Assembly (NCBI RefSeq): GCF_001649575.2
Contig: NC_051431.1
Coordinates: 1,365,244-1,429,243, forward strand
Reading direction: 5' to 3'
Origin: Kryptolebias marmoratus
Taxonomy: Eukaryota > Chordata > Actinopteri > Cyprinodontiformes > Rivulidae
DNA: 64,000 nucleotides
In this document: positions 12,157 to 29,265 of the stretch, in pieces
How positions within the stretch are numbered: the first letter of the stretch is position 1
How the letters are laid out: each line of letters starts with the position of its first letter
The notes under the pieces: model-generated
The model's input: the letters and a program-made list of their open reading frames with translations, nothing else
Told to the model about the DNA's origin: nothing
Databases searched by the model: none
Translations under genes and position numbers: made by a program

Positions 12157-13778
12157 GTGTGACCCCGCCCCCCGTGGTTAATGAGTCATCACCTGTCAGG
12201 TCAAACACGTCTGATTGATTAATTATTGAAGCTGTTCTGATTAATTAACTCCTGAACTCAGTCCTGATGAACCCAGAATTTGAAATGACCTCATATCTTT
12301 AATTATAAAACAAAAACAAAGTCAGAAAGCTAAAATAAAAACAGAAGCGGAACAAAGTTCGGCGTGTTTCTGTGGGGAGAATATTTGTAAATAAAGTTTT
12401 AAACCTGAACGAGACGAACGGCTGAAATAAAACAAAGAGTCAAAAGTTTGTCTTGAAATGATTGTTTTTCTGCTTGTTGCCTCCGTTTCCTTTTCACCTG
12501 ATTAAAGAAAAACAACCTTTACTCTCCTTTGGCACACAGATGGGAGTTTAAAGGTGGATTGTAAATAAATCCTGCTTCCCTGACGACTCGGGGCCTTTTA
12601 CTCCACATTCACAGCAGGTGGGGAGGTGAGATGATGCAGCAGATCCAGTTTTTGACAGTCGGCTTGTAGGTTTGATTTTACTTTCAGTGCCTGACCTCTG
12701 AGCAACAACTACCACTTGTTACAGAGCTGAAAAAAGAGAAAAACAAGCAAATAAACAATATTTTCTGTCCAGATTTGAGTATTTTTGACGACACAACTGT
12801 GACAGACCCACTCATTATTAAAGAATGAACAGAATCTGACCTCAGTGTTGTTTTCTTCAACATCAGGTCACAAAATAAGAACAAGAATTTAAGTTATAAA
12901 AGTTATTTTTATTATTCTTGGATTTCTGACAACTTTTAATTCACTGCTAGTCTCGAAGCTTTCATTACAACTAAAGAAGAAATGCATCAAAACGTGACGC
13001 TCGATCAGAAATCTGTGCCTGACTTCCCTATGATGTCGACAAATTTTTACAGAAAAACTGAAACATTTGAGGAGAAAAGCCGGTCCTGTTTGGATCTCCA
13101 CAGCTCAGATTTTTAAATTCTTTAACACTTTTTACACCATTGCAGTTTGAGTTTAAGATTTTATCTGAAATGTCTGCATCGATGAAAAAAAGGAAAACAA
13201 ATCAAATCGAGTCCTGGTTTGGTTCAATAAAACTCAACGTTGGCAGAAAAATGAAATAAATGAAAACCAAATGTCTCCTGATGATAAATCTGTTCTTCCT
13301 GCAGAGAAGAATAAAATAAAACGTGTTTGTTAAATAAAGTTTGGTTTGAAAAAATGTAAGTTAAACTGTTTAACTAACAGCTGAAGAATGTTTGAATAAA
13401 ACCAGCAGAACTGGAAGCTAAAAGCAGCCAGTATGTTGAAGCAGGTTTTAAAAGAAAATAATGCTTTTTATGAGAATAAAGAGATCTCCATGTTTTATAT
13501 GAGGAAAATATTTAAAGTTAAGTATTCTGAAAAGTATAGAAATAACAAAAACAAAAGTCCTGAATAACATAACTTTTTACTGAGCATTTACTAATTATTC
13601 ACTTATTATTAATATTATTATTAGCAGCAGTATTGTGACTCTGCAGACTGTAAGAAGTTATCTGAATAATTATAATAATTACCATAAATAAAAACTAAGT
13701 GTTTCTGAATGTTCACACTGCAGGACTCAATGATCAGATCAGTTTGTTTTTCGTGTCTGTTTACATTATTAATGAATG
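12157..13778. other. Intergenic stretch, PH-domain gene to cyp2 upstream region
   Basis: After the 3' UTR of the PH-domain gene this is AT-rich unique-looking sequence with many short A or T runs. I see no exon, RNA gene or recognisable transposon here. The short ORFs on the minus strand have no family resemblance and no splice context. Confidence 0.5.
12390..12395 (+). terminator. Polyadenylation signal of the PH-domain gene
   Basis: AATAAA lies about 235 bases after the TGA of the PH-domain gene and is followed by a T-rich stretch. It is the first canonical hexamer downstream. Confidence 0.5.
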
Positions 13779-13850
13779 TGACGTCATCGGACGGGCCTAA
13801 AGCAACCCGCATGCGCAAAGGCCGTGACGTCACTACGCGTTTACGGAAGT
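13779..13850. promoter_or_regulatory. CRE / NRF1 / ETS motif block (candidate promoter)
   Basis: Two perfect palindromic CRE sites (TGACGTCA at 13779-13786 and 13825-13832) flank an NRF1-like GCATGCGCA at 13809-13817, with an ETS-like CGGAAGT at 13844-13850, in a local CpG-rich patch within AT-rich DNA. Such clusters are typical of housekeeping, often bidirectional, promoters. It sits about 720 bases upstream of the cyp2 start codon. The transcript it drives is not evident: it could be a distal cyp2 promoter with an untranslated first exon, or an unannotated non-coding transcript. Confidence 0.5.
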
Positions 13851-13866
13851 GAACGTGAACTCCGGT

Positions 13867-14223
13867 ATCGATTCTAAGGTTGTTGCGCAACCGACGCCAG
13901 CTGAATCCTCTTCTGTCCCGCTTGTTTCGGCCGGGGTTCGGATGGACCTCTGCTCCTTCCCGCCTCCTCCGGAGCAGAATAACTCCTCAAACAGGAGCAA
14001 AGAAGGAGAAACAAACTCAAGTATCGATCCCATCGCGCTAGTATCGATCCGACCCGACTGTAAAGTTTGCATCGTTAGTTGGTGAAGATTCTCGGTGATC
14101 CAGGACAGGTTCAATTTAAAAACATTTAAAAACAGGACGAAGCAACTGGACCCAGTTCTGCAGCTGAGGACGGGCTGCAAACTGCAGGACTGTGGTATCG
14201 ATACTCTCTGGTTCTGGATCGAT
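13867..14223. promoter_or_regulatory. Cluster of five ATCGAT motifs upstream of cyp2
   Basis: ATCGAT occurs at 13867, 14023, 14043, 14197 and 14218, four of them as GTATCGAT or TATCGAT. ATCGAT is the core bound by ONECUT (HNF6) and CUX homeodomain factors; HNF6 is a liver regulator and CYP2 genes are often hepatic. The clustering is seen directly; the regulatory reading is inference. Confidence 0.35.
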
Positions 14224-14567
14224 CCGCACTCAGTTTTGACAACAACAATCTGAGGCAGGACAAAACTTTTCTGAGGCAGGAGTTCAGTCCAGGAAATAAC
14301 TCCTTTGGATCAGATTACAGGCTTGTAAAGCTCTTCTTTTAAATCTGAATGGATCTCATGCCAGAAGCTGTCTGTTCTCGTTCTTTAAAGGTTTTTCTTA
14401 TTTTTTTCTAACTCCTTATGAAACAGCGGAGCAGTTTTTCACCCAGAAGCAGCTGAAGGTTTTGGGCGGATCACGTGGATCACCTGTGACCAGATCCCTG
14501 TTAAACATCTACAGCAGATAAAGTCTGATAAAAGCAGAGCGAGGAGGAAGCAGGAGGTCAGACCAGG

Positions 14568-17500
14568 ATGGAGTTCTCTTCCACGCTCATCCTGCTGGGG
14601 CTCATTTCAGCTCTGATTTGGTTCCTTCGAGCCAAAACCAGCAGAAAGGCTCGGTTACCTCCTGGACCCTCTGCGCTTCCTCTCATTGGAAATCTGCTGC
14701 AAATCAACAAAGAGGCACCTTTTAAAAGCTTTGTGGAGGTAAGAACAGTTTATAACCCTGCTGGGGGAAATGCAGCTGAGTTTTCTCCTCTTTGCACCTG
14801 ATCTCTAGATGTTTTTGTGTTCAGTTGAGTAGAACCTACGGTCCTGTGATGACCCTGCAGCTGGGCTGGCAGAGGTCGGTGGTTCTGGCCGGGTACGATG
14901 CGGTGAAAGAGGCTCTGGTGGACCAGGCAGAGGACTTCACGGGCAGGGCGCCGGTGCCATTCCTGCACAGAGCCACCAAAGGATTCGGTAACCACCCAGA
15001 ACCAGTCATACGGGTCCCTCTGCGGAGGCGTCGGTGCTCTCCGACGTCTTACACACCTTTCCCTCCCGCCAGGTCTTGGGATCAGTAACGGGGAACGATG
15101 GCGCCAGCTGCGCCGCTTCACCCTCACAACCCTCAGAGACTTTGGGATGGGTCGGAAAGGGATGGAGGAGTGGATCCAGGAGGAGAGCAAATACCTGAGG
15201 GAGTGCATACACTCATACAAAGGTGTGTTTTCACCTCTTTTTACATGTCGAGTCAAAAACAGCTTCTCCTTCACAGCACGTGTTTCTAACTGAAGCATAA
15301 CCAAAGGGATGAAACCTGAGAGCTGAACTATGCTGAAATGATAGAATCTGTAAAGTTTGGTGTGGATCCTGAGGGCTGAACTTAAGATAAGTTGTTAAAG
15401 TTAAAACAAGCAGAAGAGAGACTGAAACAAGCAGAACACCAGATAAGGCCAACAGCTGCAGATAACTAGCTAAAACCAGCATCATCTGAGGTTCAGACTT
15501 CAGCCTGATGAGTTCCTGCAGGAACTTAGAGATTAAACTATTAAAATGTCAATAAAAGTTATTGATTTCAGCCCGACAGGATGACCTATAACCTGTCAGA
15601 TCAGCAGGCGCTCCCATCGTCTTCCTGGGAGGCTGTTTGTTTGGTTTTTTGTATTTTTCAGCACATTTTTTGACGTCTAACCTCTGAACACTTCGTTGTG
15701 TTTTAACCGTTCATTTATTAAAACCTTCGGCTCGTTCAGCTGATGGCTGCTGTGACGTTTGGTTTTTGTAGCTTTTATTATTTTCAGAATATTTAACTTT
15801 ATTTACAAATGTTTTCCCCGTAGAAACACATCAGAATCTCTTCAATTCTTTTAAAAACTTTGTTCTTTTTGATGGTCTCTGTTTGTCTTCTGATGCTGCC
15901 TTTAGCTAGATTTAGCTCATTTTAGCTAACCTTTAGCTAGATTTAGCTATTAGCTACAGTTTTAACTAGTTTTCTGCTGCTTTTATCTGTCCTTTTGCTA
16001 CTTAGCTACAGTTCTGCTACCTTTAGCTTTTAGCTAGGCTTTTGTTATTTTTATTTTTTGGCTAGCCATATGCTACCTTTAGCTAGTTTTTTGCTACTTT
16101 CTGCAGTTTTTCTACTTTTAGCCTTTAACAAACCCTTTTGCTACTTTCTGCATCTTTTAGCTGCTTTAACAGCCCAGTTTCAGATGACTCAGCACCCAGC
16201 ATTCTCACTGTATCTTCTAAGGAAATACATTTTGTCTAATTAAACGTTTTGCTTTTAAAACACATTTTCAGTGTTTTTCTGTCCTGTGAGAACGTTTATA
16301 AAATGTGTTTTTTTCTCCTCCAGGCAAACCTTTTGACCCGACGGTGTTGTTGAGCCGCACCGTGTCCAACGTGATCTGCTGCCTGGTGTTCGGCCAGCGC
16401 TTCAGTTATGAAGACAAGCAGTTCGTGGAGCTGATGGCAACCATATCTGAGATCGCACGGTTCAACAGCAGCCCTCTGGGTGTGGTAGGTGCAGCTGGGC
16501 CAATTAATCATTTATTTTACAACATCTTTGGTCTTAATAATCAGCTTCTGCTGTAAAGATCTGACGTCTCCTGGGTAACAAAGATGTCGTGCGCTCTCCC
16601 CCCTCAGATGTTCAACCTCTTCCCCTGGCTCATGGAGCGTCTTCCCGGCAAACACCAGGTTGTCTTTGGAAAAATTGAAAGGGTCAGAGAGTTTGTCATG
16701 AAGAAGATCCAGGAGCACAAAGAGACTCTGGACCTGAGCTCCCCCAGAGACTACATCGACTGCTTCCTCATCCGGGCTGAGCAGGTTGGGCAGATCCTCT
16801 GGATGTTTTTGTTTCAGGACAGCAAATCAACAAAAACCAACACAGAAAACTGCTTCCTTTAGAATAGCCCCAGTCTCAAAAATTAAGCATTTGTTCATTA
16901 AGAAAGTAGGCACTGGTTTGCCATCAGCTAAAAGCTTGTTTAAAACATTTTGGGTCTATTTTTTTATTTCAGGAGAAGAATAATCCCTCCACTGAGTTCC
17001 ACTACGAAAACTTGGTGGGTACGGTGATGAATCTGTTTGTGGCGGGAACCGAAACCACCAGCTCCACCATCAGATATGCTCTCAGCGTGCTGATCAAATA
17101 CCAGGAAATTCAGGGTACGTCTCCAGAAGTTGTGTCTCACTGGGCTGCGACGAGTTGCAAACTCGGCGGAAATGGGCGAATTCTCCAGTGGAGTCTCTTC
17201 CAATTCTTGAGTGTTTGCAGCAAGCGGCGTGCGCTGCATGCTTCTGCAACTCCGTGAACGCCACGAGACATTCTGGAGACTCCCTGAGTGCCGCTCGCCA
17301 GCGACTCCCAGCCCAGTGAGGAAGCGCCGTAATGACAGACAGACCTGCAGATCAGAGTCAGTTTGTTTCGTTTTCTCCAGACAAGATGCAGGAGGAGATC
17401 GACACTGTGATCGGGAAGAACCGATGCCCCAGTATGGAGGACCGGAAGTCCCTCCCGTTTTCGGACGCCGTCATCCACGAGGTCCAGCGTCTTCTGGACA

Positions 17501-18053
17501 TCGTCCCCTTCAGCATCCCTCACTACGCCCTGCAGGACATCTCCTTCAGAGGCTACACGATCCCTAAGGTGGTCTGATTCTCCAGCAGAAAGCAGAATCT
17601 GCGGTTCTGTGGGTTTTAGTCAGAATGATGAGGCTGATTGTTGTTTTTTTATTTCTAGGGGACTTTGATCTTTCCCTTGCTGCACTCTGTGCTCAAAGAC
17701 GAGACGCAGTGGGTGAATCCCATCTCCTTCGACCCCCAGCACTTCCTGGACCAGAACGGCAACTTTAAGAAGAACCCTGCCTTCCTTCCTTTTTCTGCAG
17801 GTAAAATAAAAACCACACATCTGATATCTGTATTATTTGTGCTTGAAGTTAATGATGGCGTCTGTGCACAGGAAAAAGAGCGTGTGTGGGTGAGTCTCTG
17901 GCCCGTATGGAGCTGTTTGTCTTCATCGTGGGGATCCTGCAGGACTTCATCGTGTCCTGCCCCGAAGGTCCCGACAGCATCAACCTCGTCCCCGAGTTCA
18001 GCAGCTTCGCCAACTTGCCTCGGTGCTACAATATCATCGCCACGCCGCGGTGA
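14568..18053 (+). CDS. Cytochrome P450 family 2 monooxygenase, complete (491 aa)
   Basis: Nine exons: 14568-14738, 14825-14987, 15073-15222, 16324-16484, 16608-16784, 16973-17114, 17381-17568, 17659-17800 and 17872-18053. The exon lengths (163, 150, 161, 177, 142, 188, 142, 182 after the first) match the classic CYP2 pattern, which makes the model firm. CYP2 enzymes are ER-anchored haem monooxygenases that oxidise drugs, steroids and fatty acids with electrons from P450 reductase. Seen in the protein: an N-terminal membrane anchor (residues about 5-20), the PPGP hinge (31-34), the C-helix WRQLR (121-125), the I-helix oxygen-activation motif AGTETT (298-303), the K-helix EVQR (355-358) and the haem loop FSAGKRACVG with ligand Cys436. 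No key residue is missing. Intron 3 holds a TTTAGC-type repeat and intron 6 a 185-bp inverted-repeat element. Synteny with axl/tgfb1 suits the CYP2 cluster of human 19q13; I cannot assign the subfamily (fish CYP2Y-type is possible). Confidence 0.95.
15666..16250 (+). repeat. TTTAGC-type dispersed repeat in cyp2 intron 3
   Basis: The stretch begins with the family head (a phrase like GCTGATGGCTGCTGTGACGTTT, then ATTTAACTTTATTTACAAAT) and continues into irregular TTTTGCTAC / TTTAGCTTTTAGCTAG repeats. The same order of parts is seen at 27925-28270 and 50100-51120 and, inverted, at 36790-37110. Confidence 0.6.
17136..17320. mobile_element. Short GC-rich inverted-repeat element (MITE-like) in cyp2 intron 6
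   Basis: A 185-bp segment is bounded by perfect 12-bp inverted ends, CTCACTGGGCTG at 17136-17147 and its complement at 17309-17320, and is much richer in CpG than the flanks. Intron 6 is 266 bp and would be about 80 bp without it, like neighbouring compact introns. No target-site duplication is obvious, so the superfamily is open. Confidence 0.5.
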
Positions 18054-18629
18054 AGGAGATAAGCTGCTCTCAGTTATCACTTTATAAAGACATATTTTAC
18101 TGGACAGTTTGTTCTTGCTTATAAAACATCATCAGATTGAAGGAGTCCTTGCTTTGGTGAAAGATCGAAATAACTAAAAGTTTGTTCCTTTAGTGAATCT
18201 GTGCTCAGACGTCCTTTGAGACCTGGTTCTCTTTGAGACCAACAGACCCTCGTTTACAGATGATTACATCCAAAATCACAAACTTCTAAACCTGTAAAAC
18301 TACAAACATGGCTTCTCCTGCACGGCAGAAAAGCAGCTTAATTTTATCCACAACAAGCCAAACTCCGAACTGAACGTGTTTGGGATAAAGGATAAAACAT
18401 GTCCACAGTTATACAAACGTGCTTGTTTCTAATTTAACCGTTGGAACGACTTTAAAATTAAAGATAAACTGGAAACAAAACTAAACACAACCCCAGCTGC
18501 ACACGGACTCCAGGCTTTTTATAAACAGCCTTTATAAATGTATTTTATTCTTTTTGTATATTTTTTACCTAATTATATTTCCCTTCTGTTGTCTGTAAAC
18601 TTTCTTTATTATCAGAATGAATATTTCAA

Positions 18630-18635
18630 AATAAA
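18630..18635 (+). terminator. Polyadenylation signal of cyp2
   Basis: AATAAA about 580 bases after the cyp2 stop codon, in an AT-rich 3' UTR-like stretch. The region 18054-19482 holds nothing else I recognise beyond the two convergent 3' UTRs. Confidence 0.45.
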
Positions 18636-18959
18636 ATCATGAAACTAACAATTTGATATGAGAAATGGTCATTTTTAAACACATTTTTACATCTTTCTAA
18701 GTCTTCTGAGTAAGAACTGATTCGGCCGTTTGTTTCACTGAAGATGTAAGTTAATTTACTGTCCTGACGAAAAACAACAACCGATCAGTTTGCGTCTGTT
18801 ATCTTTTGACTTGGTCAGCAGCTTCTCCCACAGGTGAGCTGCAGGTGTAACAGGACCCGAGGGAGGTCGGGTTCGAGGCGAGGCTGCATGTCAGCAGCAC
18901 AATGAAGTAAGAATCCATCAACACATCAGATCTTCCTGCTCTGACGGCAGCTCTGAACT

Positions 18960-18965
18960 TTTATT
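18960..18965 (-). terminator. Possible polyadenylation signal of the CDKL kinase
   Basis: AATAAA on the minus strand, about 520 bases beyond the stop codon of the convergent kinase gene. Confidence 0.35.
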
Positions 18966-19482
18966 ATAGACTTGAATCAGTTCAACAGAAAACAATCATT
19001 CTGTAATCTTGCATATTATTTATATTTATATATATTTGGTTTATGTTACAACATTTACAGTAAGTTTACAGACTCTACAGGAAGACAACTCACATTTTTT
19101 AGTGTTTATAAAAATGCTGAAGTGTGAAGATGTTTGGAGATCATCATGTGCTGATGGCACACTAATCTTACTGAGGAGTAAAACCTGCTTTTGTTGATAA
19201 CTCTGTTTAAGTTTTCTTACTTTAAGCTGTGTCTGTGAAAGTGATCCTAAATCTAAATGTTTTCCACTCAACACAAGACTACATTCATATTATTGATATT
19301 AAACAGCTCCACTCTCACACTTCTCGATGAGTTTGTTTGTTTGGTTTAAATGTTGGGCAGGTGATATTTATGTTTTACGTGTTTCTTGACGTCTGGTGCT
19401 GGTGAGACGTTACTGTGAGGTAACTGAGGCAGGTACTGAGCCTGAAGACAGGAAAACATAAAAAAAGGTCAAATCGGGTTTT

Positions 19483-25349
<5,867 letters not shown>

Positions 25350-25934
25350 TCAAGCTGTTATCTGAAACAAAACAACAACAAAAAAGACAAATGTGAGATA
25401 TATTTACTCATAATAACACACACAAACACCACTCTGGCTTTAACTTCACGGTGAAGGTGTTATTCTGAAAGGTAAAATGAGAATAGTGGTTAAAGGTGAG
25501 TGTTTACTAACCTAACTGATGCTTTTAGTGTTCATAAACGGAATAAATATAACCTACTCACATCCACACGCGTTCATAAAACGTCTTCAAGTCAGCAGAG
25601 TCCATTAAAAGTCCTCAGAGCTTCATAAAACTACATTTCTCTCAGGCTTTTCGGTCCTAAACTGAAGTAAAGCGGGTCTGCGTGCTGTCTGCTCGCCCGG
25701 TGCGTCACCACCCTGATAACCTTGGAACAAGTGCTTTTTTTTTCATTATTATTTTTTTTCCCTCGCTGCGTACTATTCTCTATCTCTAAAAGCCACAGAC
25801 ATACTGAAACAACGGCTCTGGTGCGTGTCAGGCAGGAAGTAACGAGTCGATAAGCACAACTAAAAACTTACCTCTTGTAAAGAGCGCAGAAAGAAATATA
25901 TACGAGATACCAATTCAGGAAAATGGTCTACGTA

Positions 25935-26640
25935 AGTTACAACACGTACGTGAGTACACATTCGTTGTAACCATGGAGACGGGTGGCTAACTAACGGTCG
26001 ATGCTGTTAGTTAGCAATAGCAAAAAAACAAACAAAAAAAACACTATTATTGTAACCAGTTTGTTTTTTGTTATAGTAATGTTTTAATTAATAATAAAAA
26101 AAGGTTAAACAGACATAAAAGTCAAAAATTTTAGCAAGCATACTAATCGTATCCCTTTTACCGTAACAACACGCACGTGAGGACACGTTCGCTGTAACCA
26201 TGGAGACAGGTGGCTAACTAACGGTAGTTGGACACTATTAGCTAGCAGTTATAAACAAACTTCCTTTAAGTTATTATTTTAAATTGAATGCACAGAAAAT
26301 CTTTTAAAGTCAATCTTTTAAATCTAAATCTATTTTTTAGAGGTCACGTAGTACGTTAAAGCAAAAACTGATAACTTTTTAACGTTTTATCGTTGATCGT
26401 TGTTACCATGGAGACAGGTGGCTAACTGACGTCACTGCACACTATTAGCTAGCTTTCTTCTTCTTTTGTAAACAATTTGATTTTTGTTATTGTAAATTTT
26501 AAATGGACTGCATAGAAAGCTGTTAAACAAGTATAAATTTTGAAAACATTCAAGTTTATGTTTATTTTATTGCAGTTTACCTAACCTAGCAGTAAATAGC
26601 TAAGCTAATTTTACTCCTTTTACGGTAACAAAGTCAGCAA
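25935..26640. repeat. Three imperfect tandem copies of a ~210-225 bp unit upstream of the CDKL kinase
   Basis: Each copy has the core TAACCATGGAGAC followed by GGTGGCTAACT and, about 20 bases on, a TTAGCTAGC-like phrase (cores at 25967, 26194 and 26402). Spacing between cores is 227 and 208 bases. It lies 0.6-1.3 kb upstream of the kinase start codon. Confidence 0.6.
26402..26415. promoter_or_regulatory. X-box-like motif GTTACCATGGAGAC (RFX site candidate)
   Basis: This copy fits the relaxed RFX X-box consensus RYYNYY(N1-3)RRNRAC exactly; the copies at 25967-25980 and 26194-26207 (GTAACCATGGAGAC) differ at one position. RFX factors control ciliary genes, and the nearest gene start (25340, minus strand) is a CDKL1-group kinase. 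Binding is inferred. Confidence 0.35.
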
Positions 26641-27588
26641 CATTTTCGAAATAAACCTGTGGTTTTTAGGGGTAGACTACTTCTCTAACTAACTTTATTA
26701 TTGCGTTAGCACCATTTGTTTATTTTAAAGTCTGTGGTTGTGGTTTAAGACAATTAGGTTACAGAAATAAATAATATCTGCTTAAAAATACCCAAGAGGA
26801 CCCAAGTCTGCATATAATAATCAGAATATTGAGATTAAATACAAGGAAAAGAAAAGCTTTTGCCCATTTGTAGGCACTTATTTATTCTGAAACACAAAAT
26901 AAAACAAAATGTTTGTTATGACGTGTCATTTTAAAAACATGGAGACAGAAAGCTTCTGCTTTCAACCTGCAGGAGTTCAGGTAAGTACATTTATTTATTA
27001 ATCTATCCATTTTTTTCATTGTTCATTTAAGCATCTTTGTTCTGTAGTTTATATAATTTGTCTCTGGGAAAAGGAAATTGTGGCTTCTATATGAATAATT
27101 TGACATATTAAATTTAATACCAAGATGAATTTATGCATTTTTCTAATAAATATTGAGCAGGACTGTAACAGATTTTGACCCCACTGCTGTAAGGTGTTGC
27201 ACTGAAAGCAACTAAGATGAATATATTTTGATTTATGACGTGAATCAATGACACTGAGCTGAACTGAGCCACACAGCATGAAAAGTAACGATGATTTAGC
27301 CTCGCTGATAGAAATAAAGTCAACATTTTGACCCTCTGAGGAGCCAATTCAGAGAGGCTGCAGCATCGTGTCAGTCTCCCACTTGTCTGAAAGGCCAATA
27401 ATGTGGTCATCTGATTTATGGGCTGTCTGATCTCCATGTTGACTGTGAACCTCCCCGCCCCCCTCATCCTCCTTCAAAGATTCCTCTGTTTGCAGCCGGA
27501 CTGAATGATGGGAAAGCACACACACCCAGACACCCTGAGGTCCTGGCATGAAGGCTTTGTGGCAAAAGGTACCAAACGGCCCCTTGGC

Positions 27589-27757
27589 GGTTTGTTCCTG
27601 GAGGCAGCCGTGTTCAGGNNNNNNNNNNNNNNNNNNNNNNNNNNNNNNNNNNNNNNNNNNNNNNNNNNNNNNNNNNNNNNNNNNNNNNNNNNNNNNNNNN
27701 NNNNNNNNNNNNNNNNNNGTGTTCAGGTGGTTTGTTCCTGGAGGCAGCTGTGTTCAG
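27589..27757. other. Assembly gap (100 N) inside a ~30-bp tandem repeat
   Basis: The N run 27619-27718 is flanked on the left and on the right by the same phrase (GGTTTGTTCCTGGAGGCAGC then GTGTTCAG), so the missing DNA is probably a longer tandem array of this unit. Exactly 100 N suggests a placeholder length. Confidence 0.7.
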
Positions 27758-27924
27758 TTCGGAGTCGGCAGAACGTGGCGCCTCTTCTTGCTGGAAGTTT
27801 AAATGTTTCAAAAAGTTCAAATTCGATTTAGACAAGTTTTTCCCGTCAGACACCCTCAAACATTCCCCACAGTTTAATAATTTCAGAAACCAATAAGACA
27901 GATAATTTTATTCTTCTTAACAGA

Positions 27925-28270
27925 GTTGCTGCTGAGTCAGCACGCTGTACTTTACAGACTTTCTCCTGTTTTAGCCGTTCATAAAAAAACGTTTGGCTCA
28001 TTTAGCTGACGGCTGCTCCGACTTCTTTTATACTTTTCAAAATATTTAACTTTATTTGCAAATATTTACATGGAGACCTTTTCAGTTCCTTCAAAAACTC
28101 TGTTCCTCTTTAAATCTCCTTCAGGCGACTTGAACTTGTTTTTAGTTTTGTTTTTAGTTGCCGTTTTGCTTCTCGTTTTAGCTTTTTGCTAGTGTTTTGC
28201 TACTTTTGTACTTTAGCATCTGTCGTCCAGCGCTCAGTGTTCACACCTAGTTTTTAGCAGAAAATGTCAT
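27925..28270 (+). repeat. TTTAGC-type dispersed repeat
   Basis: Same head (GCTGAGTCAGCACGCTGTAC, then AAAATATTTAACTTTATTTG) and TTTTAGC/TTTTGCTAC tail as the copy in cyp2 intron 3. The surrounding region, 25341-30414, otherwise holds the CDKL promoter side, the gap above, a (GA)n tract at 29249-29265 and the tgfb1 5' flank; I see no further gene. Confidence 0.55.
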
Positions 28271-29248
28271 TTTTACTTATTTTTCTGTCTGATCCATGTA
28301 ATCCTCGCTCTTGTTGTTATGTGGTATAAAGTTTCATCTCTTCTGTTGCGTTTAGTAAAACTCCACTTTTGTGAATTATTCAGTTGCCCGTTCCATTTTG
28401 TAACGTTTACCTGGTTCTGTTTAGGTTTTATTTGCAGTTTGGCAGAACAGGTTGGTGTTTTTAAAAGGGTTCCTGTACCACCTCCTCCCAGCAGAGGGCA
28501 GTGTGTTTTCATCTAAACTCCTACATGTTGACACTTTGAAGCAGCCCTCCTGTTCTCACCTTATTATCAATAAAAGCCATCAGAGATAAAGAGCGGCAGG
28601 CCTACATTTATAGACTGTAGTTTCCTCCTTTGAATAAATACTGATGCCTGCTGGATCTTCAGGGGATTTTTTTAGCTTTCTGTTTCCTTATGTTTCATGT
28701 GATGTTCCATGAGTAGTTCTTTCTTTATATACAGTATAACAATAGGCAGTTATTGGAAAGACATATATGGGGGAAACCCAAACACTGCTTTAGTAGTTTT
28801 CTGTCTTTACTTCCCTGTTGAACCTTCAGACAGAGCTGCAATGACTGAAAGCCTCTCTGGTTTGTTTTAGTCTCGTCTCCTTTTTTGAAAATACACAATC
28901 CGACCTGCAAAAGGCACCCAGACGGAGGACAGTGTGCCTCGCAGCCCTGCCCTGCTGGATCTTCAGCCCATGAAATTCACAACTCTATTTTTAGTGTGTC
29001 TTGTCTGAAGTGGCTGGCTGCCTCGGCCCGGCGGGCTGACACCTTCCCAGCCTCCAGGTAGAAGTGGCGGCCGGTCGGTACGGCTGGTCTCTGCAGACAG
29101 AGTCAGTCCAGGTAAAGTCAGTTCATGTTCAGCTTCTGGCAACAGATGTTTTACTCTGCGGCCGCTAGCTCCATTTCCTGGGCGGAGAGCTTCTCGCTCT
29201 ATTAGACAGCGAACAGGAACAAGAAGAAACACAGAGTTAGAGGGAGAG

Positions 29249-29265
29249 AGAGAGAGAGAGAGAGT
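29249..29265. repeat. (GA)n microsatellite in the tgfb1 upstream region
   Basis: About ten uninterrupted GA/AG pairs, roughly 1.1 kb upstream of the tgfb1 start codon. Confidence 0.8.

Noticed and set aside
13833..14180. 115-residue minus-strand ORF upstream of cyp2
   Set aside because: Overlaps the CRE/NRF1 block and ATCGAT cluster, no recognisable domain; open frame likely by chance in GC-rich DNA.
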